A DNA stretch of 64,000 nucleotides from Vibrio coralliilyticus (GTDB taxonomy: Bacteria > Pseudomonadota > Gammaproteobacteria > Enterobacterales > Vibrionaceae), in assembly GCF_024449095.1 (NCBI RefSeq), contig NZ_CP024627.1, forward strand, positions 1,488,001-1,552,000. Reading direction: 5' to 3'. Below, one piece after another: positions 53,035 to 61,112 of this stretch (its first letter is position 1; each line of letters starts with the position of its first letter). The notes under the pieces are model-generated. The model did not search any database and had not been told where the DNA came from. It saw only the letters and a list, made by a program, of their open reading frames with translations. The position numbers and the translations under genes are program-made.

Positions 53035-54462
53035 ATGATCATTTTTAAGCAATTGGAACGAGTGTTCCTATTCTTTGCTCTCGCTTTTTTTTCATCATTA
53101 GTGTTGGCTGAGCAAAAGCAGCCTGAAATTGAAGGCGCAGCTTGCGTCATTAGGGCTGACAATAAGTTGGTTCTAGTCAACGAAATTTTGACGGGCAAAT
53201 CCTGGTTACCCGCGGGTAATGTCAAACATGGTGAAAAGCCTGAATTGGCAGCACAAAGGGAAACTTGGGAAGAAACAGGGCTTGTTGTTTCTATCAACAA
53301 AGTGCTGGGGCAGAGAAACAATACCATTTATTATGATTGTATTTCGGACTCCGAAATTGTCGCTTTCCATATCGATAATTCATTGGATGCTCACCAACTC
53401 CCAATTTGGTTTGCACCACATTACGGCGTTGAAATAGCCTCTGCGATGCTCATATCGCCAGAAATGATCAATGCGCAAGAGTATCGTTTTCCTGAACAGC
53501 TTAAACGTATTGCAGGCTACTTTGAACAGGCCACACCGCAAACGGTTCGGTATGTTGATAATTTAGTCGAAGCTGCGCCGATAATAAATCAAATTGAGCT
53601 TGGATGGCTGAACGAGTTTCACTTGCTGCTGGACATGTTGCCAACGCAGGCTGAAGAGATAATCGAAGAGTTGTTTAAGTTGAGCCTTCAGCTTAATCAC
53701 CCCATTATCCTATTGATACTCTTTCCATACTTGTACTGGCGATTTGGAAAAGAGTTTAGTTATAAGGTGTTCTTCGCTATAACGAGTACATCTTTGATCG
53801 TGTTACTTGCTAAGCAAGGTTTCCAGCTCCCGCCGCCGCAAGTATATTTGGCAAGTCGTGCGTTACCCCAGTTTGCTGGCTATAGCTTACCGAGTCTGCC
53901 TTTTGCTGTTTGGATGTGCGTTGTAACCTTATTACTGAATAAAATGAGAGAAAACAGGCCTGATCATCTTGCTGTTACAAGCATCGCTCTTATTTTGTGG
54001 CTTGCTGTGGCGAGTTTTTACACAGGCACGCATTTCATTGTTGATATGTTTGGCGGTTTACTCATTGGCGGGTTGTGCGCATGGCACCTAATTCGTCTAG
54101 ATAACAAACCCGATGTCGATTTGATGGCATTGATACAATCTAAGGCGCTTTGGGCTGTATTGATTGCAGCGGGAGTGGTGATGGTCTCTGTATGGCCAAT
54201 CCCTGTGTTCAGTATCTGGCTTGGCATTATGGTTACGACGCTAGGTATTATCTATACATCGGATGCGAGTGATAAAATGATCACGTCTGAATTTATTATC
54301 CCGCTCACCATTTTAATGGTCGCAATCTATTGGTTGTTTGAGTTCAGTGAAGTGTTTGTTGCGAGAAGTAGTGTCTTGTCGTTTGGGTTAGATGCGATTC
54401 GTTACCCAGTGCTCATGATTCTGTTTGTGGTCAGTGTTAGGAAATTTGCAAAAGCTGCCTAA
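53035..54462 (+). CDS. secreted/membrane NUDIX domain fused to a degenerate PAP2-like membrane domain
   Basis: The 475-residue protein has an N-terminal signal or anchor (about 9-25, FLFFALAFFSSLVLAEQ). A NUDIX domain follows, with a complete Nudix box at about 62-84 (G-x5-E-x7-RE-x2-EE-x-GL, seen as GNVKHGEKPELAAQRETWEE). From about 215 a PAP2-type membrane domain with several helices follows. Its motifs are worn: the KxxxxxxRP site reads KQGFQLPPP, PSGH reads PSLP, and the third motif keeps only the His and Asp in YTGTHFIVD. The NUDIX part is probably active on a nucleotide-type pyrophosphate. The PAP2 part may be structural. Placing the NUDIX domain in the periplasm is inferred from the signal. 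It ends in a bidirectional terminator. Confidence 0.82.
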   Translation: MIIFKQLERVFLFFALAFFSSLVLAEQKQPEIEGAACVIRADNKLVLVNEILTGKSWLPAGNVKHGEKPELAAQRETWEETGLVVSINKVLGQRNNTIYYDCISDSEIVAFHIDNSLDAHQLPIWFAPHYGVEIASAMLISPEMINAQEYRFPEQLKRIAGYFEQATPQTVRYVDNLVEAAPIINQIELGWLNEFHLLLDMLPTQAEEIIEELFKLSLQLNHPIILLILFPYLYWRFGKEFSYKVFFAITSTSLIVLLAKQGFQLPPPQVYLASRALPQFAGYSLPSLPFAVWMCVVTLLLNKMRENRPDHLAVTSIALILWLAVASFYTGTHFIVDMFGGLLIGGLCAWHLIRLDNKPDVDLMALIQSKALWAVLIAAGVVMVSVWPIPVFSIWLGIMVTTLGIIYTSDASDKMITSEFIIPLTILMVAIYWLFEFSEVFVARSSVLSFGLDAIRYPVLMILFVVSVRKFAKAA

Positions 54463-54473
54463 TGGCAGCTTTT
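54450..54473. terminator. bidirectional terminator between the NUDIX/PAP2 gene and yidA
   Basis: AAAAGCTGCC (54450-54459) pairs perfectly with GGCAGCTTTT (54464-54473) around TAAT, which includes the stop codon of the plus-strand gene. The A and T flanks let it end transcripts in both directions, as needed between convergent genes. Confidence 0.85.
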
Positions 54474-54482
54474 ATTAACGCA

Positions 54483-55292
54483 TTACGAATTCAATACATA
54501 TTGTTCGATCACTAAAGCCACACCATCGTTATCATTACTTGCGGTAATATGGTCGGCAATAGCTTTGGTTTGATCCATTGCATTTTCCATAGCGACTCCA
54601 AGTCCCGCATAGCGAATCATATGGTGATCGTTTTCCGCGTCTCCCATACAAATAACTTCGTCAGCGTGGATACCAAGGTAGTCCGCAATCGCTTTAATAC
54701 CCACGCCCTTATTACTCTCAAGGTTGAGAAACTCTAGAAAGAACGGGGCGCTTTGCACTATCGTGAATTCCTGATGGAGTATATCTGGAATGGCTTTCGC
54801 CGCTTGTGTTAGTTTTGATGGTTCACCGACGATCATGGCTTTGATGATAGGGTGGTCGTCCTCCAATGAATCGAACGCCATTTCCGTAATCGGCACTTGG
54901 TTAATATCGGACTCCAAGGTAGTAAATTCGTTATTTTCAGGCGTAATTAAGCCGAGTTCAGTACTGAATGCATGGCAGTACAATCCTAACTCTTTAGCGA
55001 GCTTCGCCACTTGTTTCGCACGTATACCATCAATGTAGGCTTGATGAATTACTTTTCCAGTGCCAATTTCTTTCACAGTACTTCCGTTGTAAAAAACAAC
55101 AAATTCATTGTGTCCGTCTATGCCAAGTTCTGTCAGTTTCTCTTGCATACCTGCAAGAGGGCGGCCTGAAGCAAGAACGATTTTGACTCCCTGAGCTCGC
55201 GCTTTTTCTATAGCGGTTTTTGTTCTTTCTGAAATGGACTTGTCGCTGGTTAGCAAAGTGCCATCCATATCCAGTGCAATCAATTTATACAT
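54483..55292 (-). CDS. yidA: Cof-type HAD phosphatase YidA
   Basis: About 269 residues from the ATG at 55292 (MYKLIALDMDGTLL). A frame up to 55364 adds a hydrophobic stretch that is not part of the family. HAD motifs are present: the DMDGTL nucleophile, VLASGRP, a Lys in ESNKGVGIKAI and GDAENDHHMI. The length and sequence agree with YidA, a sugar-phosphate phosphatase. It is convergent with the NUDIX/PAP2 gene. Confidence 0.9.
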   Translation of the reverse strand: MYKLIALDMDGTLLTSDKSISERTKTAIEKARAQGVKIVLASGRPLAGMQEKLTELGIDGHNEFVVFYNGSTVKEIGTGKVIHQAYIDGIRAKQVAKLAKELGLYCHAFSTELGLITPENNEFTTLESDINQVPITEMAFDSLEDDHPIIKAMIVGEPSKLTQAAKAIPDILHQEFTIVQSAPFFLEFLNLESNKGVGIKAIADYLGIHADEVICMGDAENDHHMIRYAGLGVAMENAMDQTKAIADHITASNDNDGVALVIEQYVLNS

Positions 55293-55449
55293 AGACTTAC
55301 CTAATAGTTTTAAAGTTATCACTAGCAAAAGAAGCAGATTAAATGAGTCAAATAGAATGATCAATTTCTGATTTAGTTGACCTACGCATTGCAGTCATTT
55401 ATGGTCTCGTTCCTGCTAAATATTGATGATGAGTTAGGCTGAGACAAAG

Positions 55450-56118
55450 TTGTACAAATTAAACGAAATGTTCGAAACCATTCAGGGTGAAGGCGTATTT
55501 ACCGGCGTTCCTTCAGTGTTTGTTCGCCTACAGATATGTCCGGTAGGATGTGCTTGGTGTGATACTAAACAAACCTGGGATGCGACGCCTCAAGACGAAC
55601 GCCCGTTAGTGGAAGTACTCGCGAAAACGGAAGACTCGCCAACATGGTGTAGTGTCTCTGGAGGTGACATTATTGAGCAGTATCGTCAACAAGGTTATCA
55701 GGCTAAGCATATTGTTATTACTGGCGGCGAGCCATGCATTTACGATTTGCGTCCGCTGACAGAAGCATTCGAAGCGATTGGATGTCGTTGCCAAATTGAA
55801 ACCAGTGGTACATCACCAGTTTTAGCAAGTGAAAATACTTGGGTGACAGTGTCACCAAAAGTGGCAATGAAAGGTAAACTGCCAGTGTTGGACAGTGCTT
55901 TACTCCGAGCAAATGAGATTAAGCATCCAGTGGCAACTGATAAAGACATTGAGCAACTTGATGCTTTGATTGAGCGCGCAGGCGTGCCTGAAAGCACGAC
56001 TATTGCCCTACAGCCTATCAGCCAGAAACCACGCGCCACTCAGCTATGTATTGATACTTGTATTGCGCGTAACTGGAGACTCTCTATCCAGACTCATAAG
56101 TATCTAAGTATTGCGTAA
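55450..56118 (+). CDS. queE: 7-carboxy-7-deazaguanine synthase QueE
   Basis: The 222-residue radical-SAM enzyme starts [18 protein letters not shown]. The [4Fe-4S] cysteines lie in [17 protein letters not shown] (CxxxCxxC), and a Gly-rich SAM site follows in [12 protein letters not shown]. It makes 7-carboxy-7-deazaguanine, on the way to queuosine. The only sensible start is a TTG at 55450. An in-frame stop lies five codons upstream, so initiation may be weak. The gene is followed directly by queC. Confidence 0.94.
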   Translation: MYKLNEMFETIQGEGVFTGVPSVFVRLQICPVGCAWCDTKQTWDATPQDERPLVEVLAKTEDSPTWCSVSGGDIIEQYRQQGYQAKHIVITGGEPCIYDLRPLTEAFEAIGCRCQIETSGTSPVLASENTWVTVSPKVAMKGKLPVLDSALLRANEIKHPVATDKDIEQLDALIERAGVPESTTIALQPISQKPRATQLCIDTCIARNWRLSIQTHKYLSIA

Positions 56119-56128
56119 GGGAAACGAA

Positions 56129-56824
56129 ATGAAAAAAGCGGTAGTAGTATTTAGTGGTGGTCAAGATTCCACTACATGTCTCGTGCAGGCACTTAAGGAT
56201 TTTGATGAAGTGCATGCGATCACTTTCGATTACGGTCAGCGACATAAACTCGAAATCGAAGTGGCTCAAGACCTTGCAAAAGAGCTAGGCGTTAAAGCGC
56301 ATAAAGTGATGGATGTGGGCTTGCTGAACGAACTTGCCATTAGCTCATTGACTCGTGATGACATTCCGGTTTCACATGAGTTGCAGGAAAATGGGCTCCC
56401 TAACTCTTTCGTCCCTGGCCGTAACATTCTTTTTCTGACCCTAGCGGGCATTTACGCGTATCAAATTGGTGCTCAGGCTGTGATTACTGGCGTATGTGAG
56501 ACGGACTTCTCTGGCTACCCTGATTGTCGCAATGACTTCGTTAAAGCGATGAACAGTGCCTTAGTGCAAGGTATGGATCGGAATCTAGACATTGTTACGC
56601 CGCTGATGTGGTTAAACAAGGCGGAGACTTGGGCCCTAGCTGACCAATACGATGCACTGCAGTTGGTGAGAGAGAAAACACTGACCTGTTACAACGGCAT
56701 TATTGGTGATGGCTGCGGTGATTGCCCAGCCTGTGATTTAAGAAAAGCGGGCTTGAATGATTACATCGACAATCGAGAAGCCGTTATGGCCTCATTAGTC
56801 AGTAAGCAAATCAGTGAAGCGTAG
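56129..56824 (+). CDS. queC: 7-cyano-7-deazaguanine synthase QueC
   Basis: About 231 residues from the ATG at 56129, which has GGGAAACG upstream. [14 protein letters not shown] is the ATP pyrophosphatase loop. The C-terminal zinc cysteines lie in [20 protein letters not shown]. It converts the QueE product to preQ0. It lies 10 bases from queE. Its natural terminator has been split by an insertion sequence. Confidence 0.95.
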   Translation: MKKAVVVFSGGQDSTTCLVQALKDFDEVHAITFDYGQRHKLEIEVAQDLAKELGVKAHKVMDVGLLNELAISSLTRDDIPVSHELQENGLPNSFVPGRNILFLTLAGIYAYQIGAQAVITGVCETDFSGYPDCRNDFVKAMNSALVQGMDRNLDIVTPLMWLNKAETWALADQYDALQLVREKTLTCYNGIIGDGCGDCPACDLRKAGLNDYIDNREAVMASLVSKQISEA

Positions 56825-56845
56825 CGTTTCTCTAAGATAGCCAAA

Positions 56846-56867
56846 ACAAAAACGCCCTCAAATGAGG
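56846..56867. terminator. left half of the queC terminator, interrupted by an IS
   Basis: CAAAAACGCCCTCAAATGAGG here would continue, without the IS, into GCGTTTTT at 58299-58306. The joined sequence is a 13-bp stem (AAAAACGCCCTCA / TGAGGGCGTTTTT) that could end transcripts from both sides. Only a 5-bp stem without a T run is left at this side. Confidence 0.75.
56856..56867. repeat. IS target-site duplication, left copy
   Basis: CCTCAAATGAGG, 12 bp, is identical to 58287-58298 on the other side of the IS. It is a near-perfect palindrome and formed the top of the queC terminator stem. Confidence 0.9.
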
Positions 56868-56876
56868 CAACGTAGT

Positions 56877-58203
56877 TCACTTAAGCGGTGCTGCGTTGCG
56901 ATTAACCGGATAGCGGGTCTTTGATATTTTTACCGCCCTAGGCCGATTTGGCTTAGGGCGTTTGTCTATAAAGAGGATAGATAAATCGCCTCGAAGGCTC
57001 TTTAAGCGTTTCGGCGTGTTACCTAAAGACACCGCTTTACTCATCATTTTGAGCTGGCTGGCTATAAATTGGCAAGCGTACTTAAAGCTGATTTCATTAG
57101 GTAAGCGTCCATGTTCAACGGCAGCTTGACTAGCCTCTCGTCTCACCAAGTAATAACCCCCACAGCTCTTGATAGACGAGTTCGACTGTTTTGCTTCTCA
57201 ACACTAAAGCGTTGTGTTGCATTGAGCTCTTGATGTCACGATAACCTAATTCGATTTCCCATCTTTCATGATAAAGCTCTGCCACAGATTGAGCGTCATA
57301 CTGCTCTCTAGGAAGCGAGGTAAACACCGTTTTGGATTTACCTTGAACCTCATAACTAACGGCTCTGACTGTCCATTTTTCTGGAAGACGAGGATTCTTT
57401 TTACGAGCTTGCGGTGAGACCTTCATCTCCACAAGCATGTCACTGCTTTCTTTATCATCCAGTAGAGTATATTTGACTCCTTTCCTTGCAGGGAGAAGCC
57501 AGTGTCTATTTATTCCACTGTTTTGCAGAGAAAGGAGCAAATCTGCGCCATAAAAACCTTTATCCAGCAACGTCACTGAGTTGTCTGGTAGAGCGTTGAT
57601 GAAAGGCATCGCTAGAGGAATTTCACCTCGGCGATACGGGCTTATCGCCGCATCAACGATGACATGAGAGCGAACATTCATCATAGTCACAACTCTCAAT
57701 ACTGGATGAGGTGTTTGTCTGTTGCTAGACGTATTTCCAGAGCCAAAATGTTCCCTCAATTCTGGTGTGTCAGCCGTTCTAAAAAGAGCGCCATCGACAG
57801 CAAAAACTTGTAAGCCTTGCCATGTATCATCAGGGTATCGCTCAAGTCCCCACGTTTTCCCACATTGCTTAAACAGCCATTCGGGTGCTGCTTTGCCTAA
57901 GCGTTGTCTTGCTTGGGTTAAGGCGCTCTTTGCCAATAGCTCTTCATCAGCCAAACCGTCATCACAGACGTTCATTCTTCGAGCGACTTCGGCAATGGGT
58001 TCATTGCGGAAAAAAGCCATACCCACAATCAGCCACAACATCATATCGCTCGGTAATCGGCGTCGACGGATAGTCGCTTTATCGGACAGTGAGGCTGCTT
58101 TAGCTACCCACGCATCGGGAATGTGTTCAGAAAAGGTGGTGAGTTGGGCAACATCAACAGGGTTTTCTTCAAGGAAGTCGGCAAAGAAGTGTTGAATAGA
58201 CAT
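56877..58203 (-). pseudogene. IS4-family transposase, frameshifted
   Basis: The first frame (57130-58203, 357 residues) has the DDE core: AVDGALFRT and LLDKGFYG carry the two Asp residues, and YHERWEIELGYRDIK is a perfect Y-x2-R-x3-E-x6-K signature of the IS4 family. It ends early at ELWGLLLGETRG. The natural C-terminus (LVRREASQAAVEHGRLP to the RNAAPLK end, about 90 residues) is in another frame at 56877-57149. The join is near 57136-57165. Loss of one copy of an 11-bp repeat (AAGTAATAACC) would explain the shift and restore WGLLLGYYLVRRE. Confidence 0.88.
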
Positions 58204-58207
58204 AAAA

Positions 58208-58272
58208 AATCGGAAACCTATAAACAGATTTCCGATTGTCTCTCATCATAAGGATCGGTCAACCGATCCTTA
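58208..58272. other. paired hairpins upstream of the transposase start within the IS
   Basis: Two perfect inverted repeats lie between the right end of the IS and the transposase start: AATCGGAAA (58208-58216) with TTTCCGATT (58229-58237), and TAAGGATCGG (58249-58258) with CCGATCCTTA (58263-58272). Similar structures in other IS elements hide the transposase ribosome site from read-through transcripts. Confidence 0.6.
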
Positions 58273-58286
58273 TCTGATCTACATTG

Positions 58287-58298
58287 CCTCAAATGAGG
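58287..58298. repeat. IS target-site duplication, right copy
   Basis: CCTCAAATGAGG, identical to 56856-56867. It is followed by GCGTTTTT, the outer right arm of the split queC/DUF2750 terminator. Confidence 0.9.
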
Positions 58299-58320
58299 GC
58301 GTTTTTCTAATCAGGAATGA

Positions 58321-58674
58321 TTAATCTAGATACATTTTCGCAAGATCAGAAGGTTCGATTTCTTTCCCTTCAAGCTGTGCATTCCAGTTTGTACCCACAA
58401 GAACACCATCTTCCGCAAGTGTTAGCAGCCAGTCTTCAACAAAAATGTCTAGCGGGATTTCCAATACTTCAAAGTCTGCCCATTCTTCAATATTGTGTGC
58501 TTGCGCATCTTCTTTAGAAGACCAAAAGGGCATGACTTCGCTGTTTTCAAATTCAGTTGAGTCACAAGACAGCCAGCCTTCTTCATTGCGTAAGCCCCAA
58601 ACCAAGCTATTTGTTTTGGTTTCAGCTACAAAAAGTTCAAGGTTAGCCTGGATATCAGCAGTTAATTTGCTCAT
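58321..58674 (-). CDS. DUF2750-family protein
   Basis: The 117-residue cytoplasmic protein has the DUF2750 pattern: FVAETKTNSLVWGLRNEEGWLSCDS, then VMPFWSSKEDAQAHNIEEWADFEV, and ends near SDLAKMYLD. The aromatic, acidic composition fits the family, whose function is unknown. It is convergent with queC. The IS now lies 23 bases from its stop codon. Confidence 0.85.
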   Translation of the reverse strand: MSKLTADIQANLELFVAETKTNSLVWGLRNEEGWLSCDSTEFENSEVMPFWSSKEDAQAHNIEEWADFEVLEIPLDIFVEDWLLTLAEDGVLVGTNWNAQLEGKEIEPSDLAKMYLD

Positions 58675-58732
58675 AGGTTTTATCTCATAAGTAGAATCGC
58701 GGATAGGGTACCACTGTTGCTATGAAAGCTAA

Positions 58733-58760
58733 ATAAAAATGGGCACATTGAGTGCCCATT
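58733..58760 (-). terminator. terminator downstream of the OmpA-like gene
   Basis: AATGGGCAC (58738-58746) pairs with GTGCCCATT (58752-58760) around a 5-base loop. On the minus strand it runs into TTTTTATTT. It ends the lapE-ompA transcript. Confidence 0.85.
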
Positions 58761-58780
58761 CGATGTAAATGAAAAATTAA

Positions 58781-59392
58781 CTAGCGAGATTTCTTAGTGA
58801 AAATCGTCCATTCTTTTTTGAAGTTACCTTTGTGCCCAATCACAGTCGCGACCACCTTCCGGTTTTTAGCGTGAGTAATTTCATCATTACCGCTGTCGTC
58901 TAGGTTGGTGTCTCCAAAACCGACGATCTTAATTCTTTGATGGCTCACGCCATTATTAATCAGAGCGGACTCCACTTCCTGAGCGCGCTCTTTGGAAAGC
59001 TCCATATTGTGGTTATGGTTACCAACTTTGCTGGCATACCCTTGTAATTCAATAGACGTTGAAGGGTACACTTTCAAAAAATCTGCCATTTCACGAATTT
59101 GAGTTAAGAACACTGGCTGAATATCGCTTGAGTCATTGGCAAATAAAATGTGAAGGTTTAACTCCTCTTCAGACTTTACGTATGTACCGCAGCCTTCATT
59201 GTCGATATCTGCACCCAGAGGCGTTTCTGGGCAGAGATCTCGTGCATTAATAACTCCATCCTTGTCATCATCATAGAGATCCGATACTTGGTTCGCTATT
59301 GGCGTCTCGCGGTAACTGTAAACATCTTCAGCGTAAGTAGTGGCAGAAAATGTCAGAGCGATGATAGCTGTAGAAATAATCGACTTTTTCAT
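58781..59392 (-). CDS. OmpA-family outer-membrane protein
   Basis: About 203 residues from the ATG at 59392, one base past the upstream stop. There is a signal peptide (SIISTAIIALTFSATTYAED), a short calcium-type segment (DLYDDDKDGVINARDLCPETP) and a C-terminal OmpA peptidoglycan-binding domain (HILFANDSSDIQP, then LQGYASKVGNHNHNMELSKERA and IKIVGFGDTN). It anchors to the cell wall. It shares an operon with the TolC/LapE-like channel. Such pairs occur in loci that export giant adhesins. Confidence 0.9.
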   Translation of the reverse strand: MKKSIISTAIIALTFSATTYAEDVYSYRETPIANQVSDLYDDDKDGVINARDLCPETPLGADIDNEGCGTYVKSEEELNLHILFANDSSDIQPVFLTQIREMADFLKVYPSTSIELQGYASKVGNHNHNMELSKERAQEVESALINNGVSHQRIKIVGFGDTNLDDSGNDEITHAKNRKVVATVIGHKGNFKKEWTIFTKKSR

Positions 59393-59393
59393 A

Positions 59394-60698
59394 TTAGTAC
59401 TCAACCACTTTGTTCCAATCTTCAGGCGTGTCAACACGAAGTGCTGTTAGCAATCCACCCGTAGCATTCATAACCCGGTACTTGGCATACTGCTCATCGT
59501 ATTTGGCGTCTAGGTAATCTTTACGTGCTTCGAACAGCTCGTTTTCAGTGTTGAGGAGGTCGAGAAGAGTGCGCTTGCCAAGCTTGTATTGTTTTTCGTA
59601 AGCAATAACAGTATCGGATGCCGAGTCTACGTGGTCAGCAAGAAATTCTTTTTGCTGCAGAGTTAGGTCAAGAGCACTCCAAGACAAACGCAGGCCTTCT
59701 TCAAGGCTACGGAATGTACGGTCACGAAAATCTTTCGCTTTATTCAACTGATACGCTGCACTCTCGGTACGATCAGAGTCAGAGCCTCCATTGTACAAGT
59801 TATAGCGCATACGCAGCATGGCAGAAGATTCGTTGCTACTGCCTCGTATACCTCCAGCATCATCACGCCATATTTGGTTTGCCTCAACAGAGAGAGTTGG
59901 GTAGTTGACACCTTTTGACTGTTGATATTGAAAACGAGCTGAATCTACGTCCGCTTGTGCAATCTTAACTACTGGGTGATTCTTAACTGCAATATCAAGG
60001 GCTTCATCGATAGAGAATGGAATGGCATTTTCGTCTGCTCTTGGGAAAATAAGTCCTTGTGGTGCCTGGCCGACAATTCTTTTGAACTGAGTGTGGACGT
60101 CATAAAGGTTATTTTGCGCAGCCAGTAGATTACCATGAGCTTTCGCTAAGCGGGCCTCCACTTGTGATAGGTCTGCGGTTGAACCTATTCCTGATTCGAC
60201 CCGTTTCTTGATATCACTGTAAATCTCTTTATGAACCGCTAAATTGCTTTCTGAAAGCGCTAGCACTTCGTGAGCTTTGGTCGCATCGAGGTAAATCTTT
60301 GTTACTTCGAGAGCGATGTCTTGAGAATCGGCGAGTAGTTGGAATCGAACGGATTCTGCGTCAGCTGCGGTTCTATCCATGTCGTTCAACGTGGCAGAGC
60401 CATCCCATATAAGCTGTGTCAGACTTAATGTTGCTTCTTTACGAGTCAGTTCATCTTCTGTTCCCGATGCTAAGTCGACTTGTTCATAGCCAATGCCTGC
60501 ATCGAGATCGATCGATGGTAAATAAGCACCTGATGATGCTTCGGCATCGTAAAGTTTGCTCATGTACTCATTATAAGAGGCTTTAACGTTTGGGTTATTA
60601 GCAATTGTAAGGGCGACAGCTTGTTCTAAGGTTTGGCTTTGTACTGGGAAAGCGAACGCGGTAGCGATGCTCAACAGTTTAATCCGGTTCCATTTCAC
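59394..60698 (-). CDS. TolC-family type I secretion channel, LapE/AggA-like
   Basis: About 434 residues. I choose a GTG start at 60698 because GAGGAG lies eight bases upstream. The longer frame to 60743 adds a basic leader with no ribosome site. The signal peptide is LLSIATAFAFPVQS. Two outer-membrane-efflux repeats follow (TLEQAVALTIANNPNVKASY, then PFSIDEALDIAVKNHPVVKIA), and LYNGGSDSDRTESAAYQLNKA is typical of type I secretion TolC proteins. It would be the outer-membrane exit for the adhesin encoded divergently at 61113. Matching ABC (LapB) and adaptor (LapC) genes are not in the window. Confidence 0.92.
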   Translation of the reverse strand: MKWNRIKLLSIATAFAFPVQSQTLEQAVALTIANNPNVKASYNEYMSKLYDAEASSGAYLPSIDLDAGIGYEQVDLASGTEDELTRKEATLSLTQLIWDGSATLNDMDRTAADAESVRFQLLADSQDIALEVTKIYLDATKAHEVLALSESNLAVHKEIYSDIKKRVESGIGSTADLSQVEARLAKAHGNLLAAQNNLYDVHTQFKRIVGQAPQGLIFPRADENAIPFSIDEALDIAVKNHPVVKIAQADVDSARFQYQQSKGVNYPTLSVEANQIWRDDAGGIRGSSNESSAMLRMRYNLYNGGSDSDRTESAAYQLNKAKDFRDRTFRSLEEGLRLSWSALDLTLQQKEFLADHVDSASDTVIAYEKQYKLGKRTLLDLLNTENELFEARKDYLDAKYDEQYAKYRVMNATGGLLTALRVDTPEDWNKVVEY

Positions 60699-61112
60699 TA
60701 TGGGGGCTCCTCGGGTACATCTTGTTCGAGGGATATTACTCAATTGTTCGGTCTCATTTTTGAGAATTATCCATCTGTGACATCAATAAAGTAACACTAT
60801 CCAACTATGAAGACTAACATCATTATAAGAAACTGAGATGGTAATTCGTTAATAAAATGCTGCTTGGTTAGTGTACATACTCAAACTCAACACAAAGATA
60901 AAATTGCCGGTGAAGACCAAAAAATAGTGATATTAGTTCAAATAACGACCATATTGATATGTATTAAATTTCATATTTGGTGTCCGTATTATAAACAAAA
61001 ATGGTTTTGTTTCGAAAGTCGCCAATGTTAGCTTAGGTAAAATAGAAATATGTAAGGTTGCTTTACTTACACGGTGCTGACAGGAAAAGCTCTGTAAGAG
61101 ATAGGGGGGATT
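60699..61112. other. divergent intergenic region between the LapE-like gene and the giant adhesin
   Basis: This 414-base AT-rich region must hold both promoters. TAAAAT near 61038-61043 is a possible -10 for the adhesin. A short inverted repeat, TGTAAG (61051-61056) with CTTACA (61066-61071), lies in the untranslated leader of about 40 bases. The adhesin ribosome site is AGGGGGGA just before the ATG. I see no match to either known c-di-GMP riboswitch core. Sites for c-di-GMP-responsive regulators could be present but cannot be named. Confidence 0.5.

Larger units (their letters stand above)
56868..58286 (-). mobile_element. IS4-family insertion sequence, 1419 bp
   Basis: The element is bounded by a 12-bp target duplication and has imperfect terminal inverted repeats. 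The left end reads CAACGTAGTTCA and the right end, reversed, CAATGTAGATCA, 10 of 12 matching. It contains one frameshifted transposase on the minus strand. The 12-bp duplication fits the IS4 group. Two strong hairpins lie inside the right end. The copy may still be moved by an intact transposase supplied elsewhere. Confidence 0.92.

Noticed and set aside
55383-55449. PreQ1 riboswitch upstream of queE
   Set aside because: The leader has no recognisable class I or II aptamer sequence and the spacing is short.
57130-57170. Programmed frameshift producing a full transposase
   Set aside because: IS4-family elements normally use a single frame, and the 11-bp repeat loss explains the break without recoding. 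Kept only as an alternative.
60699-61112. Possible c-di-GMP riboswitch in front of the adhesin
   Set aside because: No match to the conserved GEMM-I or class II cores could be found by eye. Only a short TGTAAG/CTTACA stem is present.
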